Assembly (NCBI RefSeq): GCF_002733955.1
Contig: NZ_NVXQ01000006.1
Coordinates: forward strand, 1-54,329
Reading direction: 5' to 3'
Length of the DNA stretch: 54,329 bases
Origin: Hoeflea sp.
GTDB lineage: Bacteria; Pseudomonadota; Alphaproteobacteria; Rhizobiales; Rhizobiaceae
Of this stretch, positions 18,664 through 27,944 are shown piece by piece. Under the pieces are notes generated by a model. That model was given only the letters and a program-made list of their open reading frames with translations. It made no database searches and had not been told where the DNA came from. The position numbers were made by a program, and so were the translations under genes. How positions within the stretch are numbered: position 1 is the stretch's first letter; the number at the start of each line of letters is the position of its first letter.

Positions 18664-19133
18664 ATGAAACTTGCAACTCTACTGATGATCACGGCTACTG
18701 TATTGGCAGGTATGTCGACGGCCAATGCACAGCAAGCTGAACGGGACATGTCGATGATGTCCGGCGGACTGCTCTTGCCCCGGATGGACGCACCGGGCGC
18801 AAACTGTTTGCTTCCAAAGGCTGCGTTGTCTGCCACTCGGTCAACGGCGTGGGCGGCGAAGACGCCGCAGCACTGGATGCCGAATTCATGGAATTGCCGA
18901 TGAACCCCTTTGATTTTGTTGCCAGAATGTGGCTCGGCGCCCCAGCGATGATTGAAGCGCAGCGGAATGAGCTCGGTGAGCAGATCGTGTTTACCGGCGA
19001 GGAACTGGCCAACATCATCGCTTTCGTTCACGATTCCGAGGAGCAGCGCCTGTTCTCAAAGGACGATGTTCCCAAACAGATCGCCGAGATAATGGAACAT
19101 ATGGGAGCAGAAGGTGATGCCCATTCCAAATGA
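18664..19133 (+). pseudogene. Frameshifted periplasmic cytochrome c
   Basis: The start at 18664 gives a clear signal peptide (K-L-A-T-L-L-M... ending A-N-A-Q). Near 18792, after M-D-A-P, the frame must shift by one base to continue as G-R-K-L-F-A-S-K-G-C-V-V-C-H-S-V-N-G-V-G-G, a class I cytochrome c haem site, then to a full C-terminus ending at 19133. Without the shift the protein stops after 79 residues. One missing or extra base in the run CACCGGGCG explains it. It may be a true pseudogene, an assembly error or, less likely, recoding. Its end overlaps the next start. Confidence 0.75.
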
Positions 19134-20244
19134 GCCACAAATTACACCAAAGGGGCAAAGAAGGGCTGGCCCTGAAATCTGGCTAATTGGGGGAGCGGGT
19201 GATGTTGGCAGCCGTCTGACCTCGCTCCTTTTGGACCGTACGAAGGCTGCAATTACTATCATCTCCCGCTCGGATAGAAATTCCGATGGTCAGAATCCGG
19301 ATCGCCTTTGCTTTCGTACTGTCGATATCCGAACCAAAGGTGCGGCAAGGATGATCCCTCCCAAAGCGCTGGTGGTTAACCTTACGGAGGCAACACCGCC
19401 GGAACTTGTGGCCGAAATGGTCGCAAATGGCTGTACATTTCTCGAGACTTCGGCCTCTCCTGCTTATGTAAACGCCCTCCGCGACGGTATTCGAGGCCGC
19501 GATGTCGGCGGCGTTTTGATTACCTGCGTTGGCATGGCGCCGGGCCTGATCGACTTGATGGCTGAGTTTATTGCGCGGAACGAACATATTAACGCCGTTG
19601 ATATCGGAATCGAGATGGGATTGGGCCGGCATTATGGAGCGGCGGCGACAGAGTGGTTTCTAGCAACCGCGGGCACGAATTATTTGCTTTTCCACAATGG
19701 AAGCCTGGTGCAGACGCCTGCGGGAGCCTTGCAACGGCTCTTCGTCTTTGATGCTTCTGAAAGTGGGCGCCTTGCCCTTGGTTTCGGTTTCGCCGGACGG
19801 GAGATATTGACGGGAAAACCAGCGGGTGCCTTATCAGGTAGGAGGTATTTTGTGGCTATTGACCCACCTCTTGTTACCCGTTCGCTGAGTTGGGCACTTA
19901 GCCTCGGGCTTGGGCCTTGGATTGCCCGCAATGCTCAATGGCTATCCCGGCAATTGTCACGGTTTCCAGGAATTGGGCAAATCCGCACGCGTATGATTGT
20001 GGAAGGTTTGTGTGACGATGGAATGCCAACTGCGTATGCGCGCGTGACGACTGGCGATCAGGCTGACGCAACGGCGACAATGATTCTGGCTACCCTCAAC
20101 ACAATCATGAGTGGCAACGTATCGCGAGTCGGTCTAGCAACAATTATAGACTATCTGACGCTGGCGGACTCTATTGCCGCTCTTAAAGAAATATTGCCGG
20201 AAACCCGTATGGACATTTCCGGCATTGAGGCCAAAGCATCGTGA
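19117..20244 (+). CDS. Saccharopine dehydrogenase-like NAD(P)-binding protein
   Basis: About 375 residues, starting at ATG 19117 (or GTG 19114) inside the end of the cytochrome gene, with AGAAGG upstream. A Rossmann motif (I-G-G-A-G-D-V-G-S-R-L) stands near residue 24. The following segments (L-V-V-N-L-T-E-A, F-L-E-T-S-A-S, C-V-G-M-A-P-G-L-I-D-L) match the saccharopine dehydrogenase NADP-binding family, which acts on diverse amino- or keto-acid substrates. The C-terminal half is generic. Substrate unknown; coupling to a cytochrome c gene hints at a redox role but does not define one. Confidence 0.75.
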   Translation: MPIPNEPQITPKGQRRAGPEIWLIGGAGDVGSRLTSLLLDRTKAAITIISRSDRNSDGQNPDRLCFRTVDIRTKGAARMIPPKALVVNLTEATPPELVAEMVANGCTFLETSASPAYVNALRDGIRGRDVGGVLITCVGMAPGLIDLMAEFIARNEHINAVDIGIEMGLGRHYGAAATEWFLATAGTNYLLFHNGSLVQTPAGALQRLFVFDASESGRLALGFGFAGREILTGKPAGALSGRRYFVAIDPPLVTRSLSWALSLGLGPWIARNAQWLSRQLSRFPGIGQIRTRMIVEGLCDDGMPTAYARVTTGDQADATATMILATLNTIMSGNVSRVGLATIIDYLTLADSIAALKEILPETRMDISGIEAKAS

Positions 20245-20315
20245 CTGATCTTGTCCTCGATTTTCTGTTGGGTCTTTGGAGAAGTCCGGCGCGGGCTATT
20301 GTATGGAACAGTTCA

Positions 20316-20900
20316 TCACATTCCGTGCAGGCCATGAAATCCGCCAGTCACAACGATCGGTACGAGGAATATAGCCGAAATTGCCAGGGTCAACGCCTTT
20401 TCCCACAGGCGTCGCAATCGAAATACCAGCATTATTGTCAAGACGAAAACGAGCAGCGCCTCGAGCGGCGCAACAATACTTCCAAAATATGCCGGATCCC
20501 AATATGAAAATGGGCTCGCAAATTTCCAGTCGGTGAAGGGCCACAATTGCTGTCGCGCATCGTCGTGGTGGGTCAGAAAATCCACAGCCGCATGCGCAAG
20601 TCCCGATCCGGCAAAGGCGGTCAGTGTAAACACGCGAAGCAGATACCCGGCAGCCAAGACAAGTCCCCAAACCAAGAAGCTGTGATCGATGGCAAATACT
20701 CGTTGCCACCCATCAGAGAAATAAAGGATACCGTACACGTCCTGTTCCGGCACTCCCGTCACTTTGGTCGCAAAGAGTACCATGGCGATCATGGGCAGGT
20801 CGGGGGCAAGGCCTCCTGCAAAAGCAGCGATCAGCGATCCTGGCCGATCTTGTTTTGCCCAAAGTGCACTGCCTATGATCATATGAGTTGGCGTATTCAT
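20316..20900 (-). CDS. DUF457/YbcI-like integral membrane protein
   Basis: 194 residues. It begins M-N-T-P-T-H-M-I-I-G-S-A-L and contains G-G-L-A-P-D-L-P, D-H-S-F and A-H-A-A-V-D-F-L-T-H-H-D-D, the conserved His/Asp pattern of the membrane-bound metal-dependent hydrolase family (YdjM/YbcI). Four or five hydrophobic segments. It runs against the saccharopine-dehydrogenase-like gene. The 70 bases between could hold the first ~20 codons of a lost plus-strand gene (GTG overlapping the stop at 20242-20244), but nothing further supports that. Confidence 0.75.
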   Translation of the reverse strand: MNTPTHMIIGSALWAKQDRPGSLIAAFAGGLAPDLPMIAMVLFATKVTGVPEQDVYGILYFSDGWQRVFAIDHSFLVWGLVLAAGYLLRVFTLTAFAGSGLAHAAVDFLTHHDDARQQLWPFTDWKFASPFSYWDPAYFGSIVAPLEALLVFVLTIMLVFRLRRLWEKALTLAISAIFLVPIVVTGGFHGLHGM

Positions 20901-21100
20901 CTCGCGGGACTTTTATTTTCCTCAGATATCTCGTGTCTCAATCATAACCAAGTCTAAATAGGTGGCAATTGAGATGACCATTTTCTCAGGCACCGCTCGA
21001 CTCGTAGAAATCCTAACATCTTTGCTCCGGGAAATAAGCGCCTTTGGCACTATGCCCCCTTTAATCGATGATCATCGCGCTGCGGAACCGTTCGCGCGAG

Positions 21101-21106
21101 AACACG
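21101..21106. repeat. Left copy of 6-bp IS21 target-site duplication
   Basis: AACACG immediately left of the element; the same six bases follow its right end at 23679-23684. Confidence 0.8.
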
Positions 21107-23678
21107 TGCGTATTCCGAGGTGATGCGCCCACCGCTTCCGATTTGATGCGCCCACCCATTCCGATTTCATCCGCCCACCGATTCCGGGGTATCCGCCCAC
21201 CCCTGTGACGTGCTGCTGCGAGGCAATCTGTAACCGGCTACCTTCCGTTCTTTTGGCGCGAAGGAAGCCCGATGAAGAGATTGCCGATGCGGAAGATACG
21301 AGATGTTTTGCGACTGTCAGCCGAGGGTCTGTCGACCCGCCAGATCGCGGCGAGCCTGGCGATTGGACGCACAACCCTTCGGGGCTACATTGATCGCGCT
21401 ACTGAGTTGGGTCTGAGCTGGCCGCTGCCGCCCGAGATGTCGGATACGGACCTTGAGCATCGTCTGTTTGACCGTGGCTATCACAACCCCCAACGGATCG
21501 CGGCCCAGCCTGACTGGGCCTGTATCCACCGCGAACTGCGTCGCAAGGGCGTGACACTTTCGCTGCTGTGGGAGGAATATCGCGCCGACCACCCAGAGGG
21601 CTACGGCTACTCTCGGTTCTGCGAGCTTTACACGCGGTGGGAAGGCAAGCTGTCGCCAGTAATGCGGCAGCGGCATCCGGCGGGCGAGCGGCTGTTTGTC
21701 GATTACGCGGGGCACACGATCGATGTGATTGACCCCAAGACTGGCGAGGTGCGCACGGCACAGCTGTTCGTCGCGGCTCTCGGGGCCTCAAGCTATACCT
21801 TCGCGGAGGCGACCTGGACGCAATCACTGCCAGATTGGATTGCGAGCCATGTGCGTGCCTTTGGCTTCTTTGGCGGTGTGACGGCGCAGATCGTGTCCGA
21901 CAATCTGAAGGCCGGGGTCACGAAGGCCTGCTTCTACGACCCTGCGATCAACCGGACCTATGCGGACCTGGCCACGCATTACGACACGGCCGTGGTGCCG
22001 GCGCGACCGCGCAAACCTAAGGACAAAGCAAAAGTCGAGGGCGCGGTTTTGCTGGTTGAGCGTTGGATTCTGGCGCGGTTGCGCAATCGTCAATTCTTCA
22101 GCCTTGAAGAGGTGAATGCCGCAATCCGCCCGCTGTTCGGCCAGCTCAATGACAAGGCCTCGCGACATCTCGGCACCAGCCGACGGCAGCTGTTTGTGCA
22201 GTTGGACAAGCCGGCCCTGAAGCCGCTGCCGTTGGCACCCTACGTTTATGCTGAATGGAAGAAGTGCCGCGCCGGGCTCGATTACCACATTGCAATCGAC
22301 AAGCATTATTACTCGGTGCCCTTTCAGTTGCTGAAGAAAGAGCTGTGGGCCCGCATCACCTCCCGCACGATCGAAGTCTTTCATGTTGGGCAGCGTGTCG
22401 CCTCCCATGTGCGCACTTCCGGCAACGGGCAGCACTCCACACAGCACGACCACATGCCAGCACACCACAGGTTCCGCGAGGACTGGACACCGCAACGCAT
22501 CCAGGCGCAAGCCGCTCGTGTCGGACCGAACGTCGCGATCTTCGCCGAGGTAGTGATGCGTGAACGCAGGCACCCTGAACAGGGCTATCGCACCTGTCTC
22601 GGCGTGATCCGGTTGGCCGACAAGTTTGGGGCAGCCCGACTTGATGCAGCTTGCCGGCGCGCGCTTGAGATCAACGCCCGGTCCTACTCATCGCTCCAAT
22701 CCATTCTGAAGAATGGGCTGGAAAGCAAGCACCGCACCCGCAACACGGAGGAGCCTGCCATCAACCACCCCAACATCCGTGGTGCCGATTACTTCCATTG
22801 AAAGGAAACTCTATGCTCGACCACCCAACGCTTGATCGCCTGAAAGCCCTGCGGCTGGACGGTATGGCCGAAGCCCTTGCCGAACTACAGGCTCAGGATG
22901 CCGTTGCCGATCTCAGCCACGTTGAATGGCTTGGCCTGCTGGTTGACCGTGAGGTTGCCAGCCGAGAGACCAAGCGGTTTGAGGCCCGCATGCGCTCCGC
23001 CAGGCTGCGCCACGTGGGTGCTTGCCCGGAGGATGTCGATTACCGCGTGCGGCGCGGCCTCGACAAAGCGCTGTTCCAGAGCCTGCTCACGGGCAAATGG
23101 ATCACCGACAAGCGCAATCTGATCATCACCGGCCCTTGTGGGGTCGGCAAGACCTGGCTTGGCTGCGCCCTGGCGCAAGCGGCCTGCCGTGATGGCGTCA
23201 CCGTGGTTTACAAGCGGATGCCGCGCCTCTTCGAAGAGCTGGAACTGGCCCATGGCGACGGGCGCTTCCCCCGTTTGTTCCGCAGCATCACGAAAGCACA
23301 GCTGCTGATCCTGGATGATTGGGGGCCTGACCGATTGACGGCCACGCAGCGCCGCGACCTGATGGAGGTCGTCGAAGAACGGTATGGCCGCGCCGCGACC
23401 ATGATTACCAGCCAATTGCCCATCAAGGCGTGGCATGACGTCATCGGCGAACCGACCTTCGCAGATGCTATCCTCGATCGCATCGTCCATAACGCTTACC
23501 GCCTCGAACTCGAAGGGCAGTCATTGCGCAAAACCGTCGCCAAAATGGATGACGAAACGCCCCAAGCCCGATATCTGAAAAACGCTGCCTCACGGCAACA
23601 CGTCACAGGTGGGCGAATGCTCCGGAATAAGTGGGCGCATGTTGTCGGAATGAGTGGGCGGATGCTCCGGAATACGCA
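21107..23678 (+). mobile_element. Complete IS21-family insertion sequence (2572 bp)
   Basis: The ends are TGCGTATTCCG at 21107 and its inverse CGGAATACGCA ending at 23678. Inside each end are repeated blocks of the type TCCGCCCAC/GCGCCCAC (three or four left, three right), the multiple binding sites usual in IS21 elements. The inner TGTGACGTG block is also inverted on both sides. A 6-bp direct repeat AACACG flanks it, so the insertion is likely recent. It carries overlapping istA and istB. The target is an open frame that continues into an MFS-type remnant. Confidence 0.9.
21272..22801 (+). CDS. istA: IS21-family transposase IstA
   Basis: 509 residues. An N-terminal helix-turn-helix (L-S-T-R-Q-I-A-A-S-L-A-I-G-R-T-T-L) precedes a DDE integrase core with F-V-D-Y-A-G-H-T near 147 and S-D-N-L-K near 210, then K-A-K-V-E-G with the catalytic Glu. 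Preceded by GAAGGA. Overlaps istB by four bases (ATGA). Confidence 0.93.
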   Translation: MKRLPMRKIRDVLRLSAEGLSTRQIAASLAIGRTTLRGYIDRATELGLSWPLPPEMSDTDLEHRLFDRGYHNPQRIAAQPDWACIHRELRRKGVTLSLLWEEYRADHPEGYGYSRFCELYTRWEGKLSPVMRQRHPAGERLFVDYAGHTIDVIDPKTGEVRTAQLFVAALGASSYTFAEATWTQSLPDWIASHVRAFGFFGGVTAQIVSDNLKAGVTKACFYDPAINRTYADLATHYDTAVVPARPRKPKDKAKVEGAVLLVERWILARLRNRQFFSLEEVNAAIRPLFGQLNDKASRHLGTSRRQLFVQLDKPALKPLPLAPYVYAEWKKCRAGLDYHIAIDKHYYSVPFQLLKKELWARITSRTIEVFHVGQRVASHVRTSGNGQHSTQHDHMPAHHRFREDWTPQRIQAQAARVGPNVAIFAEVVMRERRHPEQGYRTCLGVIRLADKFGAARLDAACRRALEINARSYSSLQSILKNGLESKHRTRNTEEPAINHPNIRGADYFH

Positions 23679-23763
23679 AACACGTGACACTCGAACCCGT
23701 TATTACCAAATTCGGCCAGGTCATAAACACCCGGCGGGGTCTTTTTGCCGCGACATTTTTTGA
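22798..23763 (+). CDS. istB: IS21-family helper ATPase IstB, reading through the element's end
   Basis: An AAA+ ATPase with Walker A G-P-C-G-V-G-K-T-W near residue 118 and Walker B L-L-I-L-D-D-W-G. Typical IstB proteins have about 245-260 residues; here the frame lacks a stop, runs through the right terminal repeats and crosses the boundary at 23678, giving 321 residues with the last 28 encoded by host DNA. The real stop may have been lost by mutation, or the family member normally extends into the end repeats. ATPase motifs are intact, so it may still function. Confidence 0.88.
   Translation: MKGNSMLDHPTLDRLKALRLDGMAEALAELQAQDAVADLSHVEWLGLLVDREVASRETKRFEARMRSARLRHVGACPEDVDYRVRRGLDKALFQSLLTGKWITDKRNLIITGPCGVGKTWLGCALAQAACRDGVTVVYKRMPRLFEELELAHGDGRFPRLFRSITKAQLLILDDWGPDRLTATQRRDLMEVVEERYGRAATMITSQLPIKAWHDVIGEPTFADAILDRIVHNAYRLELEGQSLRKTVAKMDDETPQARYLKNAASRQHVTGGRMLRNKWAHVVGMSGRMLRNTQTRDTRTRYYQIRPGHKHPAGSFCRDIF
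23679..23684. repeat. Right copy of 6-bp IS21 target-site duplication
   Basis: AACACG directly after the element's right end, matching 21101-21106. Confidence 0.8.
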
Positions 23764-23890
23764 TCTACAAGCTGCATCGGCCGCGTTCACACCCGGATTT
23801 CAAGCTATCATTCCTGACATTCTGAATCATGAGAATGATTACACCAACGCCTAGTCGCTGTCGCGATTGGCTTATGATCTTGAAGCCTGA
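23685..23890 (+). pseudogene. MFS transporter fragment interrupted by IS21
   Basis: If IS21 and one AACACG are removed, an open frame from about 20962 continues across the joint into this segment. It reads R-R-G-L-F-A-A-T-F-F-D-L-Q-A-A-S-A-A-F-T-P, then I-P-D-I-L, stops at TAG 23852-23854, and continues in the same frame as S-L-S-R-L-A-Y-D-L-E. This resembles an internal segment of an MFS efflux protein (F-F-T-P-x-F-Q-A-x-I-P-D-I-L...A-L-S-L-S-R-L-A-Y-D-L-E). Both ends of the gene are missing and the internal TAG shows it was already decayed. The left part (20962-21106) has no clear family. Confidence 0.55.
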
Positions 23891-24112
23891 TAAGCCCAGC
23901 TCTTGCAAGCCTTCTCCCGACCTTCATCAGTTATCATCGGCTGTTCGGCAGCACATTGTTTAGGTTTGTTGCTTCAGCCACAGTTGTCTCGCTCGTAAAG
24001 CACCGATTGATGCCGTGATCCAGCGCCAATCCCAGTTAAGGATAAAACATCATTGAGTTTGAACAGTGGGCAATGAGCGGGCATCTTCGGCATTGAACAT
24101 CGGAGACTGCAC

Positions 24113-25810
24113 ATGACGCCGGCACACAGGCAAGCGCTGACCAACACGATTTCTGCACTGGTTCTAAATCCACTGACAGCGATTGCAGGCACACTGTGCT
24201 GTGCCGTGTTTCTTTACATGCTTGAACGGTCGATTGATCACATGCCGTTCGTTATGCTCTCTGTCCTGGGCATCGCCACAGTGCTTTTCCTGTTGACCCG
24301 CCGTATCTACTTTTCGATCTACGCCGCCTTTACGGCCACGGTGATTATATCAATTGCCTCTGTGTTAAAATACCGGACCAAAGGTTTTGATCTGCACATC
24401 TACGACTTCATTTTCACCGGAACGGATCCAAAAGCCTTCGCCTTTCTCATGAGCGGGTTCGCGACCTATATTGTACCGATTGCGGCCCTCATGCTCTGCG
24501 CCTTCATAGCACTTTCTGTTGTGTTCATTTGGGACAGGAAACGCCGGATGAACGTTCTGAGACGAAGCGGACTGGTAGCGATCACCTTTGCGCTGATTCC
24601 GATCAGTTACCCACTAAGAGCAGATGAACCGCGATTTTTTCACTACCTTGGCGGCTTCAATGCGTCTGCATTTTTCGTGTCCCTCCTCGATGTCAGGGAC
24701 GCAGCCATCGGAGAAGGTATCGCAGACCGCCTGTCAAATATGCCGCCTGTCGCTCCATTCAGCGCCGACGGACCTTGTGAAACGACGGGGCCGAAGCCAG
24801 ATCTTTTTGTTGTCTTGAGCGAAAGCCAGACCGATCTCAGCCAATTTGGGCAATACGGCCTCGACCAGCAATTCTCCAAACGTTTCAAGTCAGCGGATGG
24901 AAAACGTCGCACCCTTCACGTGGAGACCTTTGGTGGTGGCACGTGGATTTCCAATTTCTCGCTGATGACAGGACTATCCAGTCTCGATTTCGGATGGCGC
25001 GCGCCCTATCTCACTACATCGATGGAAGGAAGAATTCACCAGTCGCTGGCGACCGAATTGGCACGCTGCGGCTACAAAACTGCGGTTCTCATGCCGATGG
25101 ATCATGGTTTCGTCAACGAAGGGCCATTTCTCGAATCTATCGGCTTCGATGAAGTTCTCGACTATAACCGTATTGGTGCTAGCGAATACGCCCATCGTGA
25201 TCGCTTCTACTTCGAAGCCGCCCGGGCATTTATCGAGGAGCACAGGAAAACCGATGGCAGACCGCTGTTCCTGCAAGTGCAAACCATGTTCGCTCATTCG
25301 CCCTATACCGACCAGTTGGCGGAATCCGAGCCGGACAGCTTCAGTGAAAGCGGCATCTTTGAACTTGACGAGTATGTGCGGCGGGTAACCAAATCCCAAA
25401 AGGATTTCGAATGGTATCTCGGCCAGGCCAGGGCTGATAGCGAAGAGTATCCATCAATTGTGCTTGAATTTGGCGATCACCAATCATTCGCCACCCTCGG
25501 GGTCTTCAAGCATCTCTATCCGGACTTCGCAATCAACAAGCTCGAATCTTCGGCATACCAGACCTATTTCACCGTTCACGGCATGGGAATGGATTTGGAT
25601 ATGCGCCCATTTGAATTCGCCAGCTTGGATATCGGATATCTCGGCGTATCGCTGCTTGAAGCTGCTGGAATGGCAAAATCTCCCATGTTTGCTGATCTGG
25701 CGGCGCTCAGGGACCGGTGCGAAGGCCGACTCTACTTCTGCGCCGACCGCGCTGCGGTAGACCTGCATCTGCAAAAACGTATTGCATCAGGATATCTGAC
25801 TGTCGAATAG
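24113..25810 (+). CDS. LTA synthase-type membrane sulfatase/phosphoglycerol transferase
   Basis: 565 residues. Four or five membrane segments occupy the first ~190, then a periplasmic sulfatase-fold domain. Motifs are D-L-F-V-V-L-S-E-S (metal binding) near 226, the nucleophile region G-G-G-T-W-I-S-N-F near 282, and F-G-D-H-Q near 454, as in LtaS/OpgB/EptA-like enzymes. These move phosphoglycerol or phosphoethanolamine headgroups from phospholipid to glycans or lipids; which one applies cannot be read here. It stands alone after the IS21/MFS remnant, with 300 bases of no recognisable gene before it. The ATG is the first in frame. Confidence 0.82.
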   Translation: MTPAHRQALTNTISALVLNPLTAIAGTLCCAVFLYMLERSIDHMPFVMLSVLGIATVLFLLTRRIYFSIYAAFTATVIISIASVLKYRTKGFDLHIYDFIFTGTDPKAFAFLMSGFATYIVPIAALMLCAFIALSVVFIWDRKRRMNVLRRSGLVAITFALIPISYPLRADEPRFFHYLGGFNASAFFVSLLDVRDAAIGEGIADRLSNMPPVAPFSADGPCETTGPKPDLFVVLSESQTDLSQFGQYGLDQQFSKRFKSADGKRRTLHVETFGGGTWISNFSLMTGLSSLDFGWRAPYLTTSMEGRIHQSLATELARCGYKTAVLMPMDHGFVNEGPFLESIGFDEVLDYNRIGASEYAHRDRFYFEAARAFIEEHRKTDGRPLFLQVQTMFAHSPYTDQLAESEPDSFSESGIFELDEYVRRVTKSQKDFEWYLGQARADSEEYPSIVLEFGDHQSFATLGVFKHLYPDFAINKLESSAYQTYFTVHGMGMDLDMRPFEFASLDIGYLGVSLLEAAGMAKSPMFADLAALRDRCEGRLYFCADRAAVDLHLQKRIASGYLTVE

Positions 25811-26199
25811 GCTGCAGACGATGAATGGGGTCACCTGATAGCAACCCATTCTGAATATATTTTCGAACAGTTGACAATTCGACCTATTGAGAGAGAACTC
25901 CGTCGGCAATATTATCCAATTCTTTGGGAGTCGAGTCACGTAGACGAGGGGCATCCTTGTTTGAGTGGCTCAAAGATAATGCTAAATGTTCGAGCCAGAA
26001 GCCGGAATCCCCTCATTAAGAAGGTCAATTCGTGCGAAATCAGCTGCAAATGTCAACACCGGAGAGAAAGTGCCCCACTCGGGCAGAATGCATGAGGGCA
26101 GGTCGCGACCGGCCCTCATGCATTCTGCGGCGTCGTTTGGCGGGGGCTATTACGGTTGAACTGCTTCCGGCGGTTGTGGTCGACTTTGATGCGTCCGTC
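25811..26199 (+). other. 390 bases without a gene, holding a large palindrome
   Basis: No protein family recognised in any frame. At 26051-26080 the sequence TGTCAACACCGG followed by GAAAGTGCCCCAC resembles the subterminal repeat type of some IS21 elements, so this may be an IS end relic. It is followed directly by the palindrome at 26084-26127. Confidence 0.35.
26084..26127. repeat. 44-bp near-perfect palindrome
   Basis: Arms CAGAATGCATGAGGGC (26084-26099) and its exact inverse (26112-26127) flank A-GGTCGCGACC-G, whose centre is itself palindromic. Only the A/G pair at the inner edge fails. It would form a cruciform or a 20-bp RNA hairpin. No T-run follows, so it is not a standard terminator. 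Possible origins are abutted IS ends or a binding site for a dimeric protein. Confidence 0.85.
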
Positions 26200-26601
26200 G
26201 ATCGGAAAAAATTGGAACCTGAAAGGGAGAACAATCGGCGTCCAGGGGTCGACGAACGCTGAAGCCTTTGTCCAGGAATACTTCGGCGAAGGGGTAGAGA
26301 TCCGCATCTATGACAAGCAGAACAGCCCCAATCTCAACCTTGTAGCGGAACGGATTGATGAGGGGTGGCAGACTTCTCCGTCTGGAAGGCATTTCTCGGG
26401 TCGAAAGACGCCGCCTCTGCGAAGCTTTGTGTACCTCGGATTTCCGGCGGCCTGTTCGGCACAGGCGTGGGTATCGGTTTGCAAAAGGAGGACACAGCTC
26501 TGGCCACCAAATTTGGTGACGCAATCAAGACCATCAAAACGGACGGTACGTTGACGACCATAACCTTCAAATGGTTCGGCGCGGACATGGTCACACAATA
26601 G
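26200..26601 (+). pseudogene. Amino-acid ABC transporter substrate-binding protein fragment
   Basis: One frame gives L-K-G-R-T-I-G-V-Q-G-S-T then A-E-A-F-V-Q-E-Y-F-G, typical of the second lobe of HisJ/ArtJ-like binding proteins. Near 26360 the match moves to another frame and continues through G-T-G-V-G-I-G-L-Q-K-E-D, the helix A-T-K-F-G-D-A-I-K, and D-G-T-L-T-T-I-T-F-K-W-F-G, ending at TAG 26599-26601. The first ~110 residues, signal peptide and partner permease/ATPase genes are absent. A decayed remnant; ligand probably a basic or polar amino acid. Confidence 0.7.
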
Positions 26602-27641
26602 ATCAACAACCAGAATCAGACCGCCACCCGTCTTCCATGAATGTTTGCGGCCTGAGTGGTGCCGAACAGAACAGGAAAACCGGAACCGACAGCCCGGACA
26701 CTCGCGGTCCGCTTTCGAAATCGGTGTCTGCCACCGTGACATCCTCGATCGTTGGTTATTGAGCGTCTTGACGTGAATCGAATCCATGGCTGCTTGCTAA
26801 CTGAAGCTCGATGGCTCAAGTTTGGTCAATAGTGTGAAGCCGCTCGCGGATACTACCCACATGGGCACCACTCGCTCATTGCAAACAAATCCAACAGGCA
26901 TGGATGGCGGCGCAAGTTGGTCCAGCTCCCGTGCCAGTGCCAAGACCAGATCTCTATTGCCTTATCCGACGGGATACCCGCAGGCGCTATAAATCACTTG
27001 AAGCCAACGCACCTCAGTCGTTCATCCCTATTCGTGATTTTGAGAGCCATGCGAACCGAGCTAAAACCTCTCGTTCTTGGTTCTGCAATCGTTAGCGCTC
27101 CCATGGATTGGGAAAGAACACAGCAATACAGCCGCTGCAAATTGCGAAATGCGGCTTGCGCTGCCCACAGCTTGCTCTGGCTACAGGGCCGCCTCCGTAT
27201 TCATGACCTATCAATTCTCGTTATCAAAAACTCCTGATCAGTGCACCAAAAGATCGGCCTCCTTGTCCAGCCGGGAAAAACGAGCCGTGAACGGCGCCCC
27301 GACGGTGAGGGCGGACCGGATATCTTTATCTTTGGATTAGACGTCTGCCGAGCTCAAAGACTACCGCCATGATTGGCCAATCAGCTGCCTCTGCTGCACG
27401 CATGAGTGCCAGCATGTACATGTTCCTCAGCTACCCGGATGAAATTCGACAGACGAATCCCTGCACGTCATGTGAGATGTAGAGCGGTCCAAACCACCGA
27501 AGAGCTCGTGAGCCGTTGGTGTCGAAGGCATTCTATCTTCGGGGAGACCTATCGCCCCCGAATTGTAATGCTTACCGGCACTGCGCGTCTACAGAGGCAG
27601 AAAACGCCCAAAAAGCCGAGACGAAAACTGGAGGTCAAATC
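26602..27641 (+). other. 1-kb region without a recognisable gene
   Basis: Short overlapping frames on both strands, none with a credible start, codon pattern or family resemblance. Probably decayed coding DNA next to the binding-protein remnant. The last part holds the leader of the DUF5676 gene with GGAGGT at 27631-27636. No FNR-type or sigma-54 site was seen. Confidence 0.5.
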
Positions 27642-27944
27642 ATGCCGCAAGATCATGAATTTACCGGTACGATAGCGACCACCTCGGGTCGCCTGTCGAT
27701 CTATGCCGTTGGGATGAGCGCAGGGATATTCCTCGCAATATCCTTCGTCTTGTGCGTCGGGTTCGGCCTGATCTTTCCCACGATGACGATGTATCAAGCC
27801 TGGCTCCCACTTCTTCCCGGCTTTGATTGGATCAGCCTGTCGAGCTTTTTCATCGGATTGGTCGAGGCCTTCGCCTATGGCTGGTTTATCGCAATCCTCT
27901 TTGTACCGCTGTTCAACTATTTCGCCGAAAGGGCCGCCAAATGA
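27642..27944 (+). CDS. DUF5676-like small membrane protein
   Basis: 100 residues from ATG 27642 behind GGAGGT. Two long hydrophobic helices (about 18-48 and 62-95) with L-P-G-F-D-W-I-S-L-S-S-F between and G-L-V-E-A-F-A-Y-G-W near the second, a pattern I associate with DUF5676 membrane proteins. Overlaps the DUF3141 gene by four bases (ATGA), so it heads the operon. Function unknown. Confidence 0.75.
   Translation: MPQDHEFTGTIATTSGRLSIYAVGMSAGIFLAISFVLCVGFGLIFPTMTMYQAWLPLLPGFDWISLSSFFIGLVEAFAYGWFIAILFVPLFNYFAERAAK

Noticed and set aside
20241-20507. An 88-codon plus-strand frame beginning at the saccharopine-dehydrogenase-like stop
   Set aside because: Most of it is antisense to the DUF457-type gene; only the first ~20 codons could be a relic of another gene, too little to call.
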